In this document: piece by piece, positions 34,404 through 43,583 of the stretch
Layout of the letters: each line of letters starts with the position of its first letter
Numbering within the stretch: position 1 is the first letter of the stretch
Source: an uncultured Clostridium sp.
GTDB taxonomy: Bacteria > Bacillota > Clostridia > Clostridiales > Clostridiaceae
Reading direction: 5' to 3'
Length of the DNA: 64,000 nt
NCBI GenBank assembly: GCA_900539375.1
Contig: UQBY01000014.1
Location: 1-64,000 of the forward strand
Notes under the pieces: generated by a model
The model's database searches: none
What the model saw: only the letters and a program-made list of their open reading frames with translations
What the model was told of the DNA's origin: nothing
Program-made: the position numbers and the translations under genes

Positions 34404-35336
34404 TTATATACACACTCTTACAAATCTTTTAAACTTTCCTTTACATACAAAGGAACTTTCAATTATATTAAATCCTGCAGATTTTATATATTCATCCATA
34501 TCTTCAAAGGTTATTAAAACTAATTTATTTGTAATATTTCTTGAATAATTAATTATATCTGTTTGTTCCTTTAGTGTAGTTGGAGTAAATAATCCATAAG
34601 GGAGGTCTATTATTGCCGCATCATATTTTTCTTTTATATGACGCATATCTTTACAAGTAATACAATCATCATATCCAAAAAATTTCAAATTCTTCTTTGC
34701 ATCCTTTGCAACAGGTAATCTAAGTTCCACTCCTTTAACATCTATCCCCATTGAAAGTCCTTCAATAACTACTGTTCCTACCCCACAACAAGGGTCAATA
34801 AGCTTTGTATTTAAATTATCACAAACTGCTATATTTACTAATGCCCTTGCAATTCTTCCACTTAAAGAATTTGAATAAGAACAAGGTTTACTATCATGTA
34901 TATGCCATTTAAAATCATTTTTTTCATACTCACCTAAAAACCATTTATTATTTATACAAATTACTCCTAAAATTATTTTAGGCTCTTTCATATCTGGCTC
35001 TCCATTAACTACAAGACCTATTTCTCTCATAGCATTTAATCTTTCCTTATAAGGAATTTCATTTTCATCTAATCTTATATAGGAAACCTTAAAATCATCA
35101 TAGGATAAATTATCTTTTTTTATATTTTCAATAATCATATTTAAAGATTCTTCTTCATATATTATCTTTAGACATTCTTTTATAAAAGGACTTCTTGTTG
35201 GTGTAATATATTTCTTAGAAAAAAAAGTTTTCCCTTCTAATTCTAAATTAAACAAAGATTTAATTTCTAATTTACATAATTCTTTTTCATATTGAGGATA
35301 ATTTACTACATAAAAATACTTATTTTCTTTACTCAT
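34404..35336 (-). CDS. Trm11/TrmG10-like RNA or DNA methylase
   Basis: The 310-residue protein has a C-terminal Rossmann methyltransferase: LIDPCCGVGTVVIEGLSMG (SAM site) and the catalytic IIDLPYGLF (N-type [DN]PPY variant). The N-terminal half is not recognised but resembles the THUMP-like part of tRNA guanine methylases. SLSGRIARALVNIA-like sequence links the two. The target is probably a tRNA base, but this is inferred. Confidence 0.75.
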   Translation of the reverse strand: MSKENKYFYVVNYPQYEKELCKLEIKSLFNLELEGKTFFSKKYITPTRSPFIKECLKIIYEEESLNMIIENIKKDNLSYDDFKVSYIRLDENEIPYKERLNAMREIGLVVNGEPDMKEPKIILGVICINNKWFLGEYEKNDFKWHIHDSKPCSYSNSLSGRIARALVNIAVCDNLNTKLIDPCCGVGTVVIEGLSMGIDVKGVELRLPVAKDAKKNLKFFGYDDCITCKDMRHIKEKYDAAIIDLPYGLFTPTTLKEQTDIINYSRNITNKLVLITFEDMDEYIKSAGFNIIESSFVCKGKFKRFVRVCI

Positions 35337-35524
35337 TACTTCTTCTCCAATTTATTTATTACTTTTATCTTAAAATATTTCTTTTTATTCCAAATTATAT
35401 TATAATATTTAAAAGTTTTCTTTTTTAATTTTTAAATTAATATATGCTTTTTAAATTATATCATAAATATATAACAAAATTATTTTAATATTTTTAGGTT
35501 AATTATTTAGTTTTCAGAAAATTG

Positions 35525-35533
35525 TGATATAAT
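35525..35533 (+). promoter_or_regulatory. Extended -10 promoter
   Basis: TGATATAAT (35525-35533) lies about 45 bp before the start of the forward gene; no clear -35 box is present. Confidence 0.5.
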
Positions 35534-35576
35534 TTATAATATATTTACCAACTTACTTACTAGGGAGATGATTAAA

Positions 35577-36521
35577 ATGATATTAGCAGAAATGGATAAA
35601 ATTTATTCAACATTAAATGACGAAGGCTTTAGCTTATCTAGTGCTTCATATGAAAAGGATGATTATCATGTTTTTTATAAAAGTGGGTTAGTTCTTACAA
35701 TGGACCTTTCTACTCCAAAGGTAGATGCAACTATGATGTATTTTGATTCTAATGGTGAATTTGTATCTTATACTTATGACTTAGCTACTCCAGAATCTTT
35801 TGAAGACCTTTTAGAACATGTTTTAAATGTAATTGAAACAAATAGTATGAAATTAAAATGGGACCTTAACCTTTATGAAATAATTCATTTAGATAAATTA
35901 ATCTTTGTTTCAAAAAAAGACTTAGAAAAAACTTCTTCAGAGGATAATTTGGACAATCTTAAAATTGAAAGAATTATGAACTTTGACAGACCTTTATTTA
36001 ACATGATAGTTGGTTTTGGTGATGATAAAAATAAATTTACTCTTTTATATGATAAACTTTCTAATGAAGGATTTAAAATAATGCTTATAGAAAGAAGTAA
36101 TACAGGAATAGCTAACATAACTAGAGCTTTATTTAGAAAAGATGGTGTTTTAATTGTTTTATTCTATGAAGAATCAGGAGTTATTCTTTGTGGAAATATC
36201 TATTTTGAAACAAGTAAACCTATAAGTGATAACTTATATATAGATGATGATAATATTTTAAATAAATTTGATTTAGATGAAAATAATAACTCTAAAGACT
36301 CTATTCTTTATAAAGTAAAATTCTCTGAAACAACTTTAAAAACTGTTTTATACTTAATGAATAGCACTGATATTATACATCCTAAAATGTGTAAAGGAGC
36401 TTATGAAAGCATAAACTTAGTTAATAGTACAACTTATCTTGCAAACAAATATCATAAGCATTTAAAATCTATTGCTAATGAATTATCTAATGAAGATTTA
36501 GAAGCTTTAGGTATGAAATAA
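35577..36521 (+). CDS. Protein of unknown function
   Basis: I do not recognise this 314-residue, acidic, cytoplasmic-looking protein. It has no signal or membrane segment. It could hold two related halves: each starts with a helix and LS-NEGF-type sequence (IYSTLNDEGFSLSSASYEKD near the start, LYDKLSNEGFKIMLIERSN at about residue 165). The second half includes a hydrophobic strand VLIVLFYEESGVILCGNIYF. The start is ATG at 35577, with GGGAG nine bases upstream; 35568 is too close to that site. It is monocistronic. Confidence 0.7.
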   Translation: MILAEMDKIYSTLNDEGFSLSSASYEKDDYHVFYKSGLVLTMDLSTPKVDATMMYFDSNGEFVSYTYDLATPESFEDLLEHVLNVIETNSMKLKWDLNLYEIIHLDKLIFVSKKDLEKTSSEDNLDNLKIERIMNFDRPLFNMIVGFGDDKNKFTLLYDKLSNEGFKIMLIERSNTGIANITRALFRKDGVLIVLFYEESGVILCGNIYFETSKPISDNLYIDDDNILNKFDLDENNNSKDSILYKVKFSETTLKTVLYLMNSTDIIHPKMCKGAYESINLVNSTTYLANKYHKHLKSIANELSNEDLEALGMK

Positions 36522-36560
36522 AAAAATTCGGGTTCTTGTTTTAAGAACTCGAATTTTTTA
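36520..36560. terminator. Bidirectional terminator
   Basis: AAATTCGGGTTCTT and AAGAACTCGAATTT flank a GTTTT-like loop between the convergent unknown gene and the haem ATPase gene, with A and T tracts on both sides. Confidence 0.9.
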
Positions 36561-36565
36561 TTTAA

Positions 36566-37336
36566 TTAAAGTTTTAATGGTATAAATACTTTTTCTTTAT
36601 TATAATCAGTAATATATCCACCTATGTTATAAACTTCTTTTAAAAGGTTCATATTTATAACCTTTTCTGATTTTCCAGATTCTATTATTTTTCCTTTTTT
36701 CATTATTATAATATTATCACTATATTTAAGGGCCTGATTTATATCATGAAGTACCATTAAAACAGTAAGATTTTCTTCTTTATTTAGTTTTTTTACTAAT
36801 TCTAAAACTTCTACTTGATGATATATATCAAGATATGTTGTTGGTTCATCAAGAAATAATATTTCACTCTTTTGAGCAAGTGCCATAGCAATAAATACCC
36901 TTTGTCTTTCTCCACCTGATAGGCTCATAACAGCTTTGCTTTTTAAGTTTTTAAGTCCAGTTTTTTCTATTGCCCAATTTATTATTTCTTCATCTTCTTT
37001 AGAATTACCTTGAAAATATTTCTTATGTGGAATTCTTCCATAGGACACAACTTCCTCTACTGTAATATCAGAAGGAATGGAATTTTGTTGATGAACAACT
37101 GCTATTTTTTTAGCTATATCTTTATATTTTAAAGAATTTATATTCTTATTATCTATTAATATCTTTCCATTACTTCCTTTATTTAAACCACAAAGTAAAC
37201 TTAAAAGAGTAGATTTTCCACTTCCATTAGGTCCTAAAATTGTTGTTATTTTTTCTTTTTCTATATTAACATTTAACCCTTTTATAAATTCTTCACCCTT
37301 TTTATAGGAAAAACTTAAGTTATCAGCTTTTATCAC
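36566..37336 (-). CDS. Haem/iron-complex ABC transporter ATP-binding protein
   Basis: The 256-residue ATPase of the FecCD-linked family has Walker A GPNGSGKST, the signature LSGGERQRVFIAMAL and Walker B ILFLDEPTTYLD. The start is GTG at 37336, with AGGAGGG seven bases upstream; it overlaps the permease stop by four bases (GTGA). The longer ATG reading from 37390 lies inside the permease. It completes a haem importer. Confidence 0.9.
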   Translation of the reverse strand: MIKADNLSFSYKKGEEFIKGLNVNIEKEKITTILGPNGSGKSTLLSLLCGLNKGSNGKILIDNKNINSLKYKDIAKKIAVVHQQNSIPSDITVEEVVSYGRIPHKKYFQGNSKEDEEIINWAIEKTGLKNLKSKAVMSLSGGERQRVFIAMALAQKSEILFLDEPTTYLDIYHQVEVLELVKKLNKEENLTVLMVLHDINQALKYSDNIIIMKKGKIIESGKSEKVINMNLLKEVYNIGGYITDYNKEKVFIPLKL

Positions 37337-38313
37337 TTTAAATCCCTCCTTCTTAAAAGAAATAAGAAAAATGGTGCTCCAAATATACAAGTTAAAACTC
37401 CAACTGGTATTTCATAAGGTCTTATAACCATTCTTCCAATTGTATCACATATTAAGACAAGAATAGAACCCATAATTCCTGCAAAGGGAATTAAATATTT
37501 ATGGTCAGAGCCTATTATCATTCTACATATATGAGGTACAACTAATCCAACAAAGGATATAAGTCCTCCTATAGAAGTTGAAACTCCTGCTAAAAATACT
37601 GCTATTATAGTAACTAAAATCATATAAATTTCAGTATTAAATCCAAGGCTTTTTGTATTTTTATTTCCAAGAACAAGTATATTACATATTTTACTTAATA
37701 AAAGAGCTGATATTATCCCTATTAATGAATAAAAAATTAAAATATGTACACTACTCCAATTAACTGTTTCTAAACTTCCAAGAAGCCATTTTTGAATATT
37801 TGAAGCTCCAAGACCTGATTTTATAGTCATCATTGATGATAATCCAGAAAAAAGTGCATTACAACAAGCTCCAGCTAAAACAATTCTTATAGGTGATAAT
37901 CCATTTTTATATGCCATAAAATATATTATTGCACAACATAATAACCCACCTAAAAATCCAAATAAAGGTCTAAAGCCTATTATTTGTGGCATAAAAACCA
38001 TAAAAAAGACAGTTGTCATAGAAGCACCTGAAGATATTCCTGTTACATAAGGGTCTGCTAAAGGATTTCTTATAACAGCTTGAAGGAGTACCCCTGCAAT
38101 AGAAAGATTTGCTCCTATAAGAATTCCTGCAATAACTCTTGGCATTCTTAAATCTTTTATAATTCCTATATTTCCTTCATTATTTCCAAAAAACATTCCA
38201 TCTATAAGTTCTTTAAAAGTAATTTCTATACTTCCTATCTTTAAAGAAATAAACATTGATACTATAAGAATAATAAATACTAAAAATATAATTAAAATTT
38301 TTGACTTTTTCAT
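37333..38313 (-). CDS. Haem/iron-complex ABC transporter permease (FecCD family)
   Basis: The 326-residue permease has about ten membrane segments and the FecCD landmarks RMPRVIAGILIGANLSIAG, NPLADPYVTGISSGAS and GLVVPHICRMIIGSDHKY. The ATG at 38313 has GAGG six bases upstream and overlaps the end of the binding-protein gene; readings from 38325 or 38334 lack a site. With the lipoprotein and ATPase it would carry haem across the membrane. Confidence 0.92.
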   Translation of the reverse strand: MKKSKILIIFLVFIILIVSMFISLKIGSIEITFKELIDGMFFGNNEGNIGIIKDLRMPRVIAGILIGANLSIAGVLLQAVIRNPLADPYVTGISSGASMTTVFFMVFMPQIIGFRPLFGFLGGLLCCAIIYFMAYKNGLSPIRIVLAGACCNALFSGLSSMMTIKSGLGASNIQKWLLGSLETVNWSSVHILIFYSLIGIISALLLSKICNILVLGNKNTKSLGFNTEIYMILVTIIAVFLAGVSTSIGGLISFVGLVVPHICRMIIGSDHKYLIPFAGIMGSILVLICDTIGRMVIRPYEIPVGVLTCIFGAPFFLFLLRRRDLK

Positions 38314-38314
38314 T

Positions 38315-39250
38315 TTATTCCTCATTATGAACAATATCTTTTAAAATATCTAATCCTTCTATAACCTTTAGGTTTGCACTCATTCCAAAATAATTATTAT
38401 CTAAATAAATTACCTTCCCTTCCTTAACTGCCTTTATATTTTGCCATGTAGCATCTGATGCCATTTCCTTTTCTAATGCTTTTTTAGTTTCCTCTGGCAT
38501 AGCATGTGTCATAACTAAAATCTTTTCTGGATTAAGCTTTGTTAATTCTTCTTTGTTATATGTAACAAAAGGCATACTACTATCTTGAACTAAATTGTTT
38601 CCTCCAACAAGTTCAACTAAACTTCCAATATAAGAAGAAGGGGTTGCTATCATAGTAGAGCCAGGTGCTGCAAATAAAACTAAAACATCTGTACTTTCTG
38701 AAGAATTTGAAACATTTTTTTCTTTTTCTTCTATTTGAGATATTAACTCTTTAGCCTTTTCATTTTTATTAAATCTTTCTCCTAAAGTTTTTATTGTTTC
38801 TTTTAATCCTTCTAAACTGCTTAAAGAGAAAAATTCACTTTTAATATTATTATCTTCAAAAAGCTTTATATAATCTGAGCCTAATGTATCTACAGAAACA
38901 ACTATATCTGGATTTAAAGATTTTATTATTTCTAAATCTGGGCTCATAGGATTTCCAACTTCTACTGCATCTTTTGTGCTTTCTGGTAATTCATAAGAAG
39001 TTGAAGGAACTCCTGAAACCTTAATTTGTAAAGCATCTAAAATTTCAGTTAGAGCAACTGAAGTTGAAACTACAACTTCACTTTGCTCCTCTTCTATTAT
39101 ATTATCTTCACTATTTTCTTCTTCAGATTTTGTAATATTATTTTCAGAAGACACCTTATTATCTTCTTTCTTATTAGAATTTCCACAACCTACAAGTGAA
39201 AAAGTTATTATTGCTAAAAATATTATTAATAAATTTTTTTTAAATTTCAT
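38315..39250 (-). CDS. Haem-binding lipoprotein (IsdE-like)
   Basis: The 311-residue TroA-fold protein has a lipoprotein signal (lipobox LVGC, cysteine about residue 22) and a long acidic linker. SGVPSTSYELPESTKD and LNPDIVVSVDTL are typical of the IsdE/HtsA branch of haem- and siderophore-binding proteins, and later FAAPGSTMIATPSSYIGSLV. The position between a NEAT protein and a FecCD permease points to haem. Its start lies inside the NEAT gene's last codons. Confidence 0.88.
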   Translation of the reverse strand: MKFKKNLLIIFLAIITFSLVGCGNSNKKEDNKVSSENNITKSEEENSEDNIIEEEQSEVVVSTSVALTEILDALQIKVSGVPSTSYELPESTKDAVEVGNPMSPDLEIIKSLNPDIVVSVDTLGSDYIKLFEDNNIKSEFFSLSSLEGLKETIKTLGERFNKNEKAKELISQIEEKEKNVSNSSESTDVLVLFAAPGSTMIATPSSYIGSLVELVGGNNLVQDSSMPFVTYNKEELTKLNPEKILVMTHAMPEETKKALEKEMASDATWQNIKAVKEGKVIYLDNNYFGMSANLKVIEGLDILKDIVHNEE

Positions 39251-40901
39251 TTTTTTCTCCAGCCTTTTTCTTTCTAGAAGCTACTAAAACTCCAGCAGAA
39301 CCAATAGACATTAGCCCTAATAAAGCTACAAATGAAAAGCTTGTATTATCTGATGTTTTTGGTACCTCTATTGTATAATCTTTTATAAATGTTAAAGTAT
39401 CTTTTAGTAACTTAATATCAAATTCTACATCTCTACCCATTGGTACTATATAAATCTTAGCTTTAATTGAATCATCTAAACTAGAAATGCTAAATCTTAC
39501 TGTAGTTTCATCATTATTTACATTCTTTGTAGCATTTACTTTACTTCCATTAACATATATTTCATGATTTTGAAGATATTCATTTCCTGTAAATGTTAAA
39601 GTTATATAATATACTCCATTAACTTCTTCTACTTGTGTGGTTTCACTTAAATAGCTTCTTGCCATTGCCATGCCTGTAGCATTTTCATGATATACTTCAT
39701 TTTTAATAGAATATAATTTTCCTTTTATTATTTCTGTTTTACTTTCTTCTTTTTTACTACTTTCTTGTGATACATTAGAATTATTTAAACTTCCACTATT
39801 TCCATTTCCTATTGAGGAATTATTATTATTATTATTATTTGAATTTGATTCATTATTAGAATTATTATTTCCTAGTGAACCGCTTCCATTTGATTCAGTT
39901 TTTATAAGCTTAAGAGTATCTTTTAAAAGAGTTACTTTAAAATCTACATTTCTACTCATTGGAGCTATAAAAGTATTAACCTTTATAGAATCATCAAGAC
40001 TATTTACAGTAAATTTTATTTTTATTTCTTTATCTGTACTTGATACAACAGTGTGATTAACTTTATTTCCATTAACATAAATTTCATGATTTTTCATTAA
40101 ATCAACACCTGTAAAAGTTAAAGTTATATAATACTTTCCATCTACTTCTTCAACTGTTGATACAGAATTAAGATATTGTCTTGCCATAGATTGTCCTACT
40201 GCATTTTCATGGGTAACTTCATTTTCTATTGTATAAATCTTCTTAACTGATTCTGTATTACTATTTGAAGAATTTCCACCATTGTTTCCATTTGGCTTTT
40301 GGTTTTCTTCTGGTTTTTGATTTTCTTCTGGCTTTTCAGTTTCTCCTGGTTTTATAGTTTCTGAAGAATCTTCTTCTTTATTATCATCTTTTCCATTTTC
40401 TGAATCTTCTTCAATCTTAGTTAATGTATTTAAATCATTAACAACTGAAAAAGATACTTCATGATTTGCTACAACAACTAACATATCAAGTTGAACCTTT
40501 GAATCAATTGAAGGAACTTCAAAACTTATAGTTTTATCCTCTGAGTTAATTATTCCCTCTAAATTAACTCCATGAAGGCTTACTCTTATATTTTGTAAAA
40601 ACTTATACATCTTTTCATTAAAAGATAAAGTCATAAATATCTTTCCATCTTTTACTTCTATTTTAGTTTCATCCTTTAGTACATTTCTAGCAGATTGAGC
40701 TCCATGTTCTAGCTCTTCTTCACTTGCACCTTCTTTATAATATTCAACACTGTTAGTCATTGTATACTTTCCATCTTCTAAAGCTTCTGTTGCTTCAACT
40801 GTACTTACTTCTGAAGCTCTAACATTACTAACATTTATAGTTGATATTGATGTAGCCACCATTAAGCTAGCTAAAATAATACTTAATTTCTTTTTTAACA
40901 T
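39240..40901 (-). CDS. Cell-wall-anchored NEAT-domain haem-binding protein
   Basis: The 553-residue surface protein has a signal peptide (cleaved after about residue 29), three NEAT domains (about 45-163, 222-334 and 396-507) and asparagine-rich linkers. A C-terminal sorting signal has VPKTSD, a hydrophobic stretch (about 521-541) and RKKK. The second and third domains keep methionines at 239/315 and 413/488 in the positions expected for bis-methionine haem binding; the first domain lacks both. This is the surface receptor of the haem-uptake operon. No sortase gene is nearby. Confidence 0.9.
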   Translation of the reverse strand: MLKKKLSIILASLMVATSISTINVSNVRASEVSTVEATEALEDGKYTMTNSVEYYKEGASEEELEHGAQSARNVLKDETKIEVKDGKIFMTLSFNEKMYKFLQNIRVSLHGVNLEGIINSEDKTISFEVPSIDSKVQLDMLVVVANHEVSFSVVNDLNTLTKIEEDSENGKDDNKEEDSSETIKPGETEKPEENQKPEENQKPNGNNGGNSSNSNTESVKKIYTIENEVTHENAVGQSMARQYLNSVSTVEEVDGKYYITLTFTGVDLMKNHEIYVNGNKVNHTVVSSTDKEIKIKFTVNSLDDSIKVNTFIAPMSRNVDFKVTLLKDTLKLIKTESNGSGSLGNNNSNNESNSNNNNNNNSSIGNGNSGSLNNSNVSQESSKKEESKTEIIKGKLYSIKNEVYHENATGMAMARSYLSETTQVEEVNGVYYITLTFTGNEYLQNHEIYVNGSKVNATKNVNNDETTVRFSISSLDDSIKAKIYIVPMGRDVEFDIKLLKDTLTFIKDYTIEVPKTSDNTSFSFVALLGLMSIGSAGVLVASRKKKAGEKNEI

Positions 40902-40931
40902 AAAGTCATCTCCCTTTTTCTTTTGTTTAAT

Positions 40932-40946
40932 TGATATTGATTATTA
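40932..40946. promoter_or_regulatory. Candidate Fur box upstream of the NEAT gene
   Basis: TGATATTGATTATTA matches the 7-1-7 Fur core TGATAATnATTATCA at 13 of 14 defined half-site bases apart from one in each arm. It lies about 35 bp before the NEAT start, on the upstream side. It is a good candidate for iron control, not proven. The rest of 40902-41172 shows no gene. Confidence 0.65.
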
Positions 40947-41172
40947 ATTCTTAAGTAGGATATCATATTTTTTAAATTATTTTTTTAAAATATTTCACTA
41001 TTTTTTTTAGTATTTTAACTATATATTTATTTTTGTAGTCATTTTATGGATATTTAGAGATTTTATATTAAATATAGAATTATTTTTTGTAAACTTCTTT
41101 CTTTTATTAAGCTTTATTATTAACTTAACAAGTTATCCTTAATTTTTAAAATATATAATTCCCTATATAACT

Positions 41173-41220
41173 AAAAAAAAATTACCACATATAAAATTCT
41201 TTATATGTAGTAACTTTTTT
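41173..41220 (-). terminator. Terminator of cca
   Basis: TTACTACATATAAA and TTTATATGTGGTAA form a stem with a 4-nt loop and are followed by nine T residues on the minus strand. Confidence 0.88.
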
Positions 41221-41229
41221 GTTTTTAAT

Positions 41230-42558
41230 TTATTTAAAATTTTTTATCATATTAATTAATATTTCTTTGTTATTTAAATTAGGATTTTCAATTACTTTAT
41301 TTAAAAGATTATTTAAAATTATTCCTATATCTTTTCCTGGTTTAATTCCTAATGCTATTAAATCTTTTCCATCAACATTTAAATTTTTAATAGTAAAACA
41401 TTCTTGTGCTTTTATGATTTCATTTAATTTTTTTTCTGTTTCTATAAGCTTTTCTTCTTTTTCTTTATAAAATTTAGGGTTTTGAGCTAAAGCATCTGCT
41501 TTTTTTACTTTAAGAAGATCTATAAATAAATCTTCTCCTATTAAACTTAAAAGTTTTCTTATAGATTTTTTACTTCTTACATCTCTATCATGATATTTTA
41601 TTAAAGTAACAACTTTATTTATAGTTTCATTATCATATTTCATTCTTTTTAATATTTTAAATGCCTTATCAGCAGAAGCTAAATCATGACCATAAAAGTG
41701 TCCTATTCCCTTTTCATCTACCCTTTTACACTCTGGTTTACATATATCATGAAGAACCATTGTAAGTCTTAAATAAAGTTTTGGCTCTATGTTTTCTGTT
41801 GCTTTTAATATATGAGTTAAAACATCATATACATGATGAGGATTTTGCTGCTCTACCCCTTTACATAAACATAATTCCTTTAAAAAATGTTTTAAAAGAC
41901 CTAAATCTATAAGCTCATTAATATACATAGGATTTGAAACTATTATTTTATCAAATTCTACTCTTATTCTTTCAATAGAAACATTTTTTATATTGCCACT
42001 TAAGTTTTTTATTCCTTCTTTTGTTGAAGGCTCTATGAAAAAGTTAAGTTGAGCTGCAAAACGTATAGCCCTAAGCATTCTTAATGCATCCTCTTCAAAT
42101 CTTTTATCAGGATTTCCAACTGCTTTTATTATTTTTTTATTTAAATCTTCTTTTCCTTTAAAATAATCTATAAGACCCTTTTCTTCATTATATGCCATTG
42201 CATTTATAGTAAAATCTCTTCTAGATAAATCTTCTTTTAACTCACTTACAAATTGAACCTTTTCAGGATGTCTTCCATCTTTATATTCTCCATCAACTCT
42301 ATATGTAGTAACTTCAAAATTTTCTTTATCTAAAATAACTGTTACTGTACCATGTTTTATTCCTGTTGGAACTGTTTTTTCAAAAATATTTATTGTGTCT
42401 TCTGGTTTTGCATTAGTTGTTATATCCCAATCATTAACTTTTCTATTTATTAAGCTATCTCTTACACAACCACCTACAGCATAACTTTCAAAGCCATTTT
42501 CTTTAAATTTATCAATTATAAATTTTACATTCTTAGGAAGCTCTATTTTAAACTCCAT
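41230..42558 (-). CDS. cca: CCA-adding tRNA nucleotidyltransferase
   Basis: The 442-residue enzyme adds or repairs the 3' CCA end of tRNA. The catalytic head has YAVGGCVRDSLI and the DWDITT aspartates, followed by the RRDFTINAMAYN motif and the neck region (RFEEDALRMLRAIRFAAQL). The C-terminal HD domain (MVLHDICKPECK and YGHDLASADKA) is retained, which is normal for long class II enzymes. It overlaps the end of the upstream nucleotidyltransferase gene by 11 bp. Confidence 0.94.
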   Translation of the reverse strand: MEFKIELPKNVKFIIDKFKENGFESYAVGGCVRDSLINRKVNDWDITTNAKPEDTINIFEKTVPTGIKHGTVTVILDKENFEVTTYRVDGEYKDGRHPEKVQFVSELKEDLSRRDFTINAMAYNEEKGLIDYFKGKEDLNKKIIKAVGNPDKRFEEDALRMLRAIRFAAQLNFFIEPSTKEGIKNLSGNIKNVSIERIRVEFDKIIVSNPMYINELIDLGLLKHFLKELCLCKGVEQQNPHHVYDVLTHILKATENIEPKLYLRLTMVLHDICKPECKRVDEKGIGHFYGHDLASADKAFKILKRMKYDNETINKVVTLIKYHDRDVRSKKSIRKLLSLIGEDLFIDLLKVKKADALAQNPKFYKEKEEKLIETEKKLNEIIKAQECFTIKNLNVDGKDLIALGIKPGKDIGIILNNLLNKVIENPNLNNKEILINMIKNFK

Positions 42559-43558
42559 TTAATATCACATCCCTATTTATTGAAATCATAAGTTCTTCTA
42601 CCTTATCATAATCTGGTTCATCTTTTAAGTAAGTATTTTTTGCAGCATAATGAAATTTCTTTTCATAGTCATTTACCATTTCAAATATTTCACTATAAGA
42701 AAATTCTCCCTTTCTTATTTTAAGAAGAAATTCTCTATCCTTTTCCCTATAGGTATTTATCCCTTTTCCTTCTAAAAGTTCTGTTCCCATTAAAAAAAGT
42801 CTTATTAAATGCATGGCATGTTTATTTAAATGATTTGTATCTTTTTTGCTATTTCTGTGATTTAATTTATCATAGTCTTTTATAACATTACTCATTTCAG
42901 CATATATATTTTTAAAATCTCTAAGAGGATAATGCTTAAAATTTACATCTATAAATAGTTCACTTTCAAAATCTTCTTTTTTAGATTTATCAATATAAAT
43001 ATTAAGATTTTCCTTTGAAAAAACTTCATATCTATCCTTCATAGTAGCTATTTGAGTTTTTATTGTATTAAGTATGTGTATTTCCTTTTCTCTTTGAGGA
43101 TAATTATCTCTTGCTAATGCATTTTGAAGTCTTCTTAACTGGGCAGAAGCATATCCACCAAAACTTTGGATTGCTCTTTTAGATAAAAATAAATCTTTAT
43201 TATCTTTAATCATTTTTCCATATTTATTGCATATAAATATATGTTCATCTTTTGTTCCAAGTATTTCTAATACATTGGGATTACAATTTAACATAAGTTT
43301 AAGTATTTTTCTTAAAGCATATACTACAGTATCTGTTTTTCTATCTTCAAACTGTTCAAATATAGCTGAGCCAAGAATTTCATTACTTGTTTCAACAGCT
43401 ATTCCTCTAATATCAAGGTCACTTGTTTCAACATTTGTTCCATAAGCATAACTTCCACCAGTAGTAAGAAATATAATATTTTTTCCTAAATGTTTATCTG
43501 TTCTTAAAAAATCATATTCCTTAGACTTAAGCTTTTCTTTTATTTCATTAGTATTCAA
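42548..43558 (-). CDS. Predicted nucleotidyltransferase (polymerase-beta superfamily)
   Basis: The 336-residue protein has the minimal nucleotidyltransferase motif TTGGSYAYGTNVETSDLD followed by IRGIAVE, the GS-x-D-x-D pattern of the superfamily. The remaining part is helical, with NPNVLEILGT in the family style. The substrate is unknown; members are also annotated as YcgL-like proteins. It is coupled by overlap to cca, so a link to tRNA or nucleotide repair is possible, but only by position. Confidence 0.75.
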   Translation of the reverse strand: MNTNEIKEKLKSKEYDFLRTDKHLGKNIIFLTTGGSYAYGTNVETSDLDIRGIAVETSNEILGSAIFEQFEDRKTDTVVYALRKILKLMLNCNPNVLEILGTKDEHIFICNKYGKMIKDNKDLFLSKRAIQSFGGYASAQLRRLQNALARDNYPQREKEIHILNTIKTQIATMKDRYEVFSKENLNIYIDKSKKEDFESELFIDVNFKHYPLRDFKNIYAEMSNVIKDYDKLNHRNSKKDTNHLNKHAMHLIRLFLMGTELLEGKGINTYREKDREFLLKIRKGEFSYSEIFEMVNDYEKKFHYAAKNTYLKDEPDYDKVEELMISINRDVILNGV

Positions 43559-43583
43559 AAAACATCCCCCATTTTTAAAAGGT

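Noticed and set aside
39800..39900. Tandem repeat in the NEAT gene as a CRISPR-like or satellite array
   Set aside because: It is only the asparagine-codon run of a protein linker, in frame with the gene.
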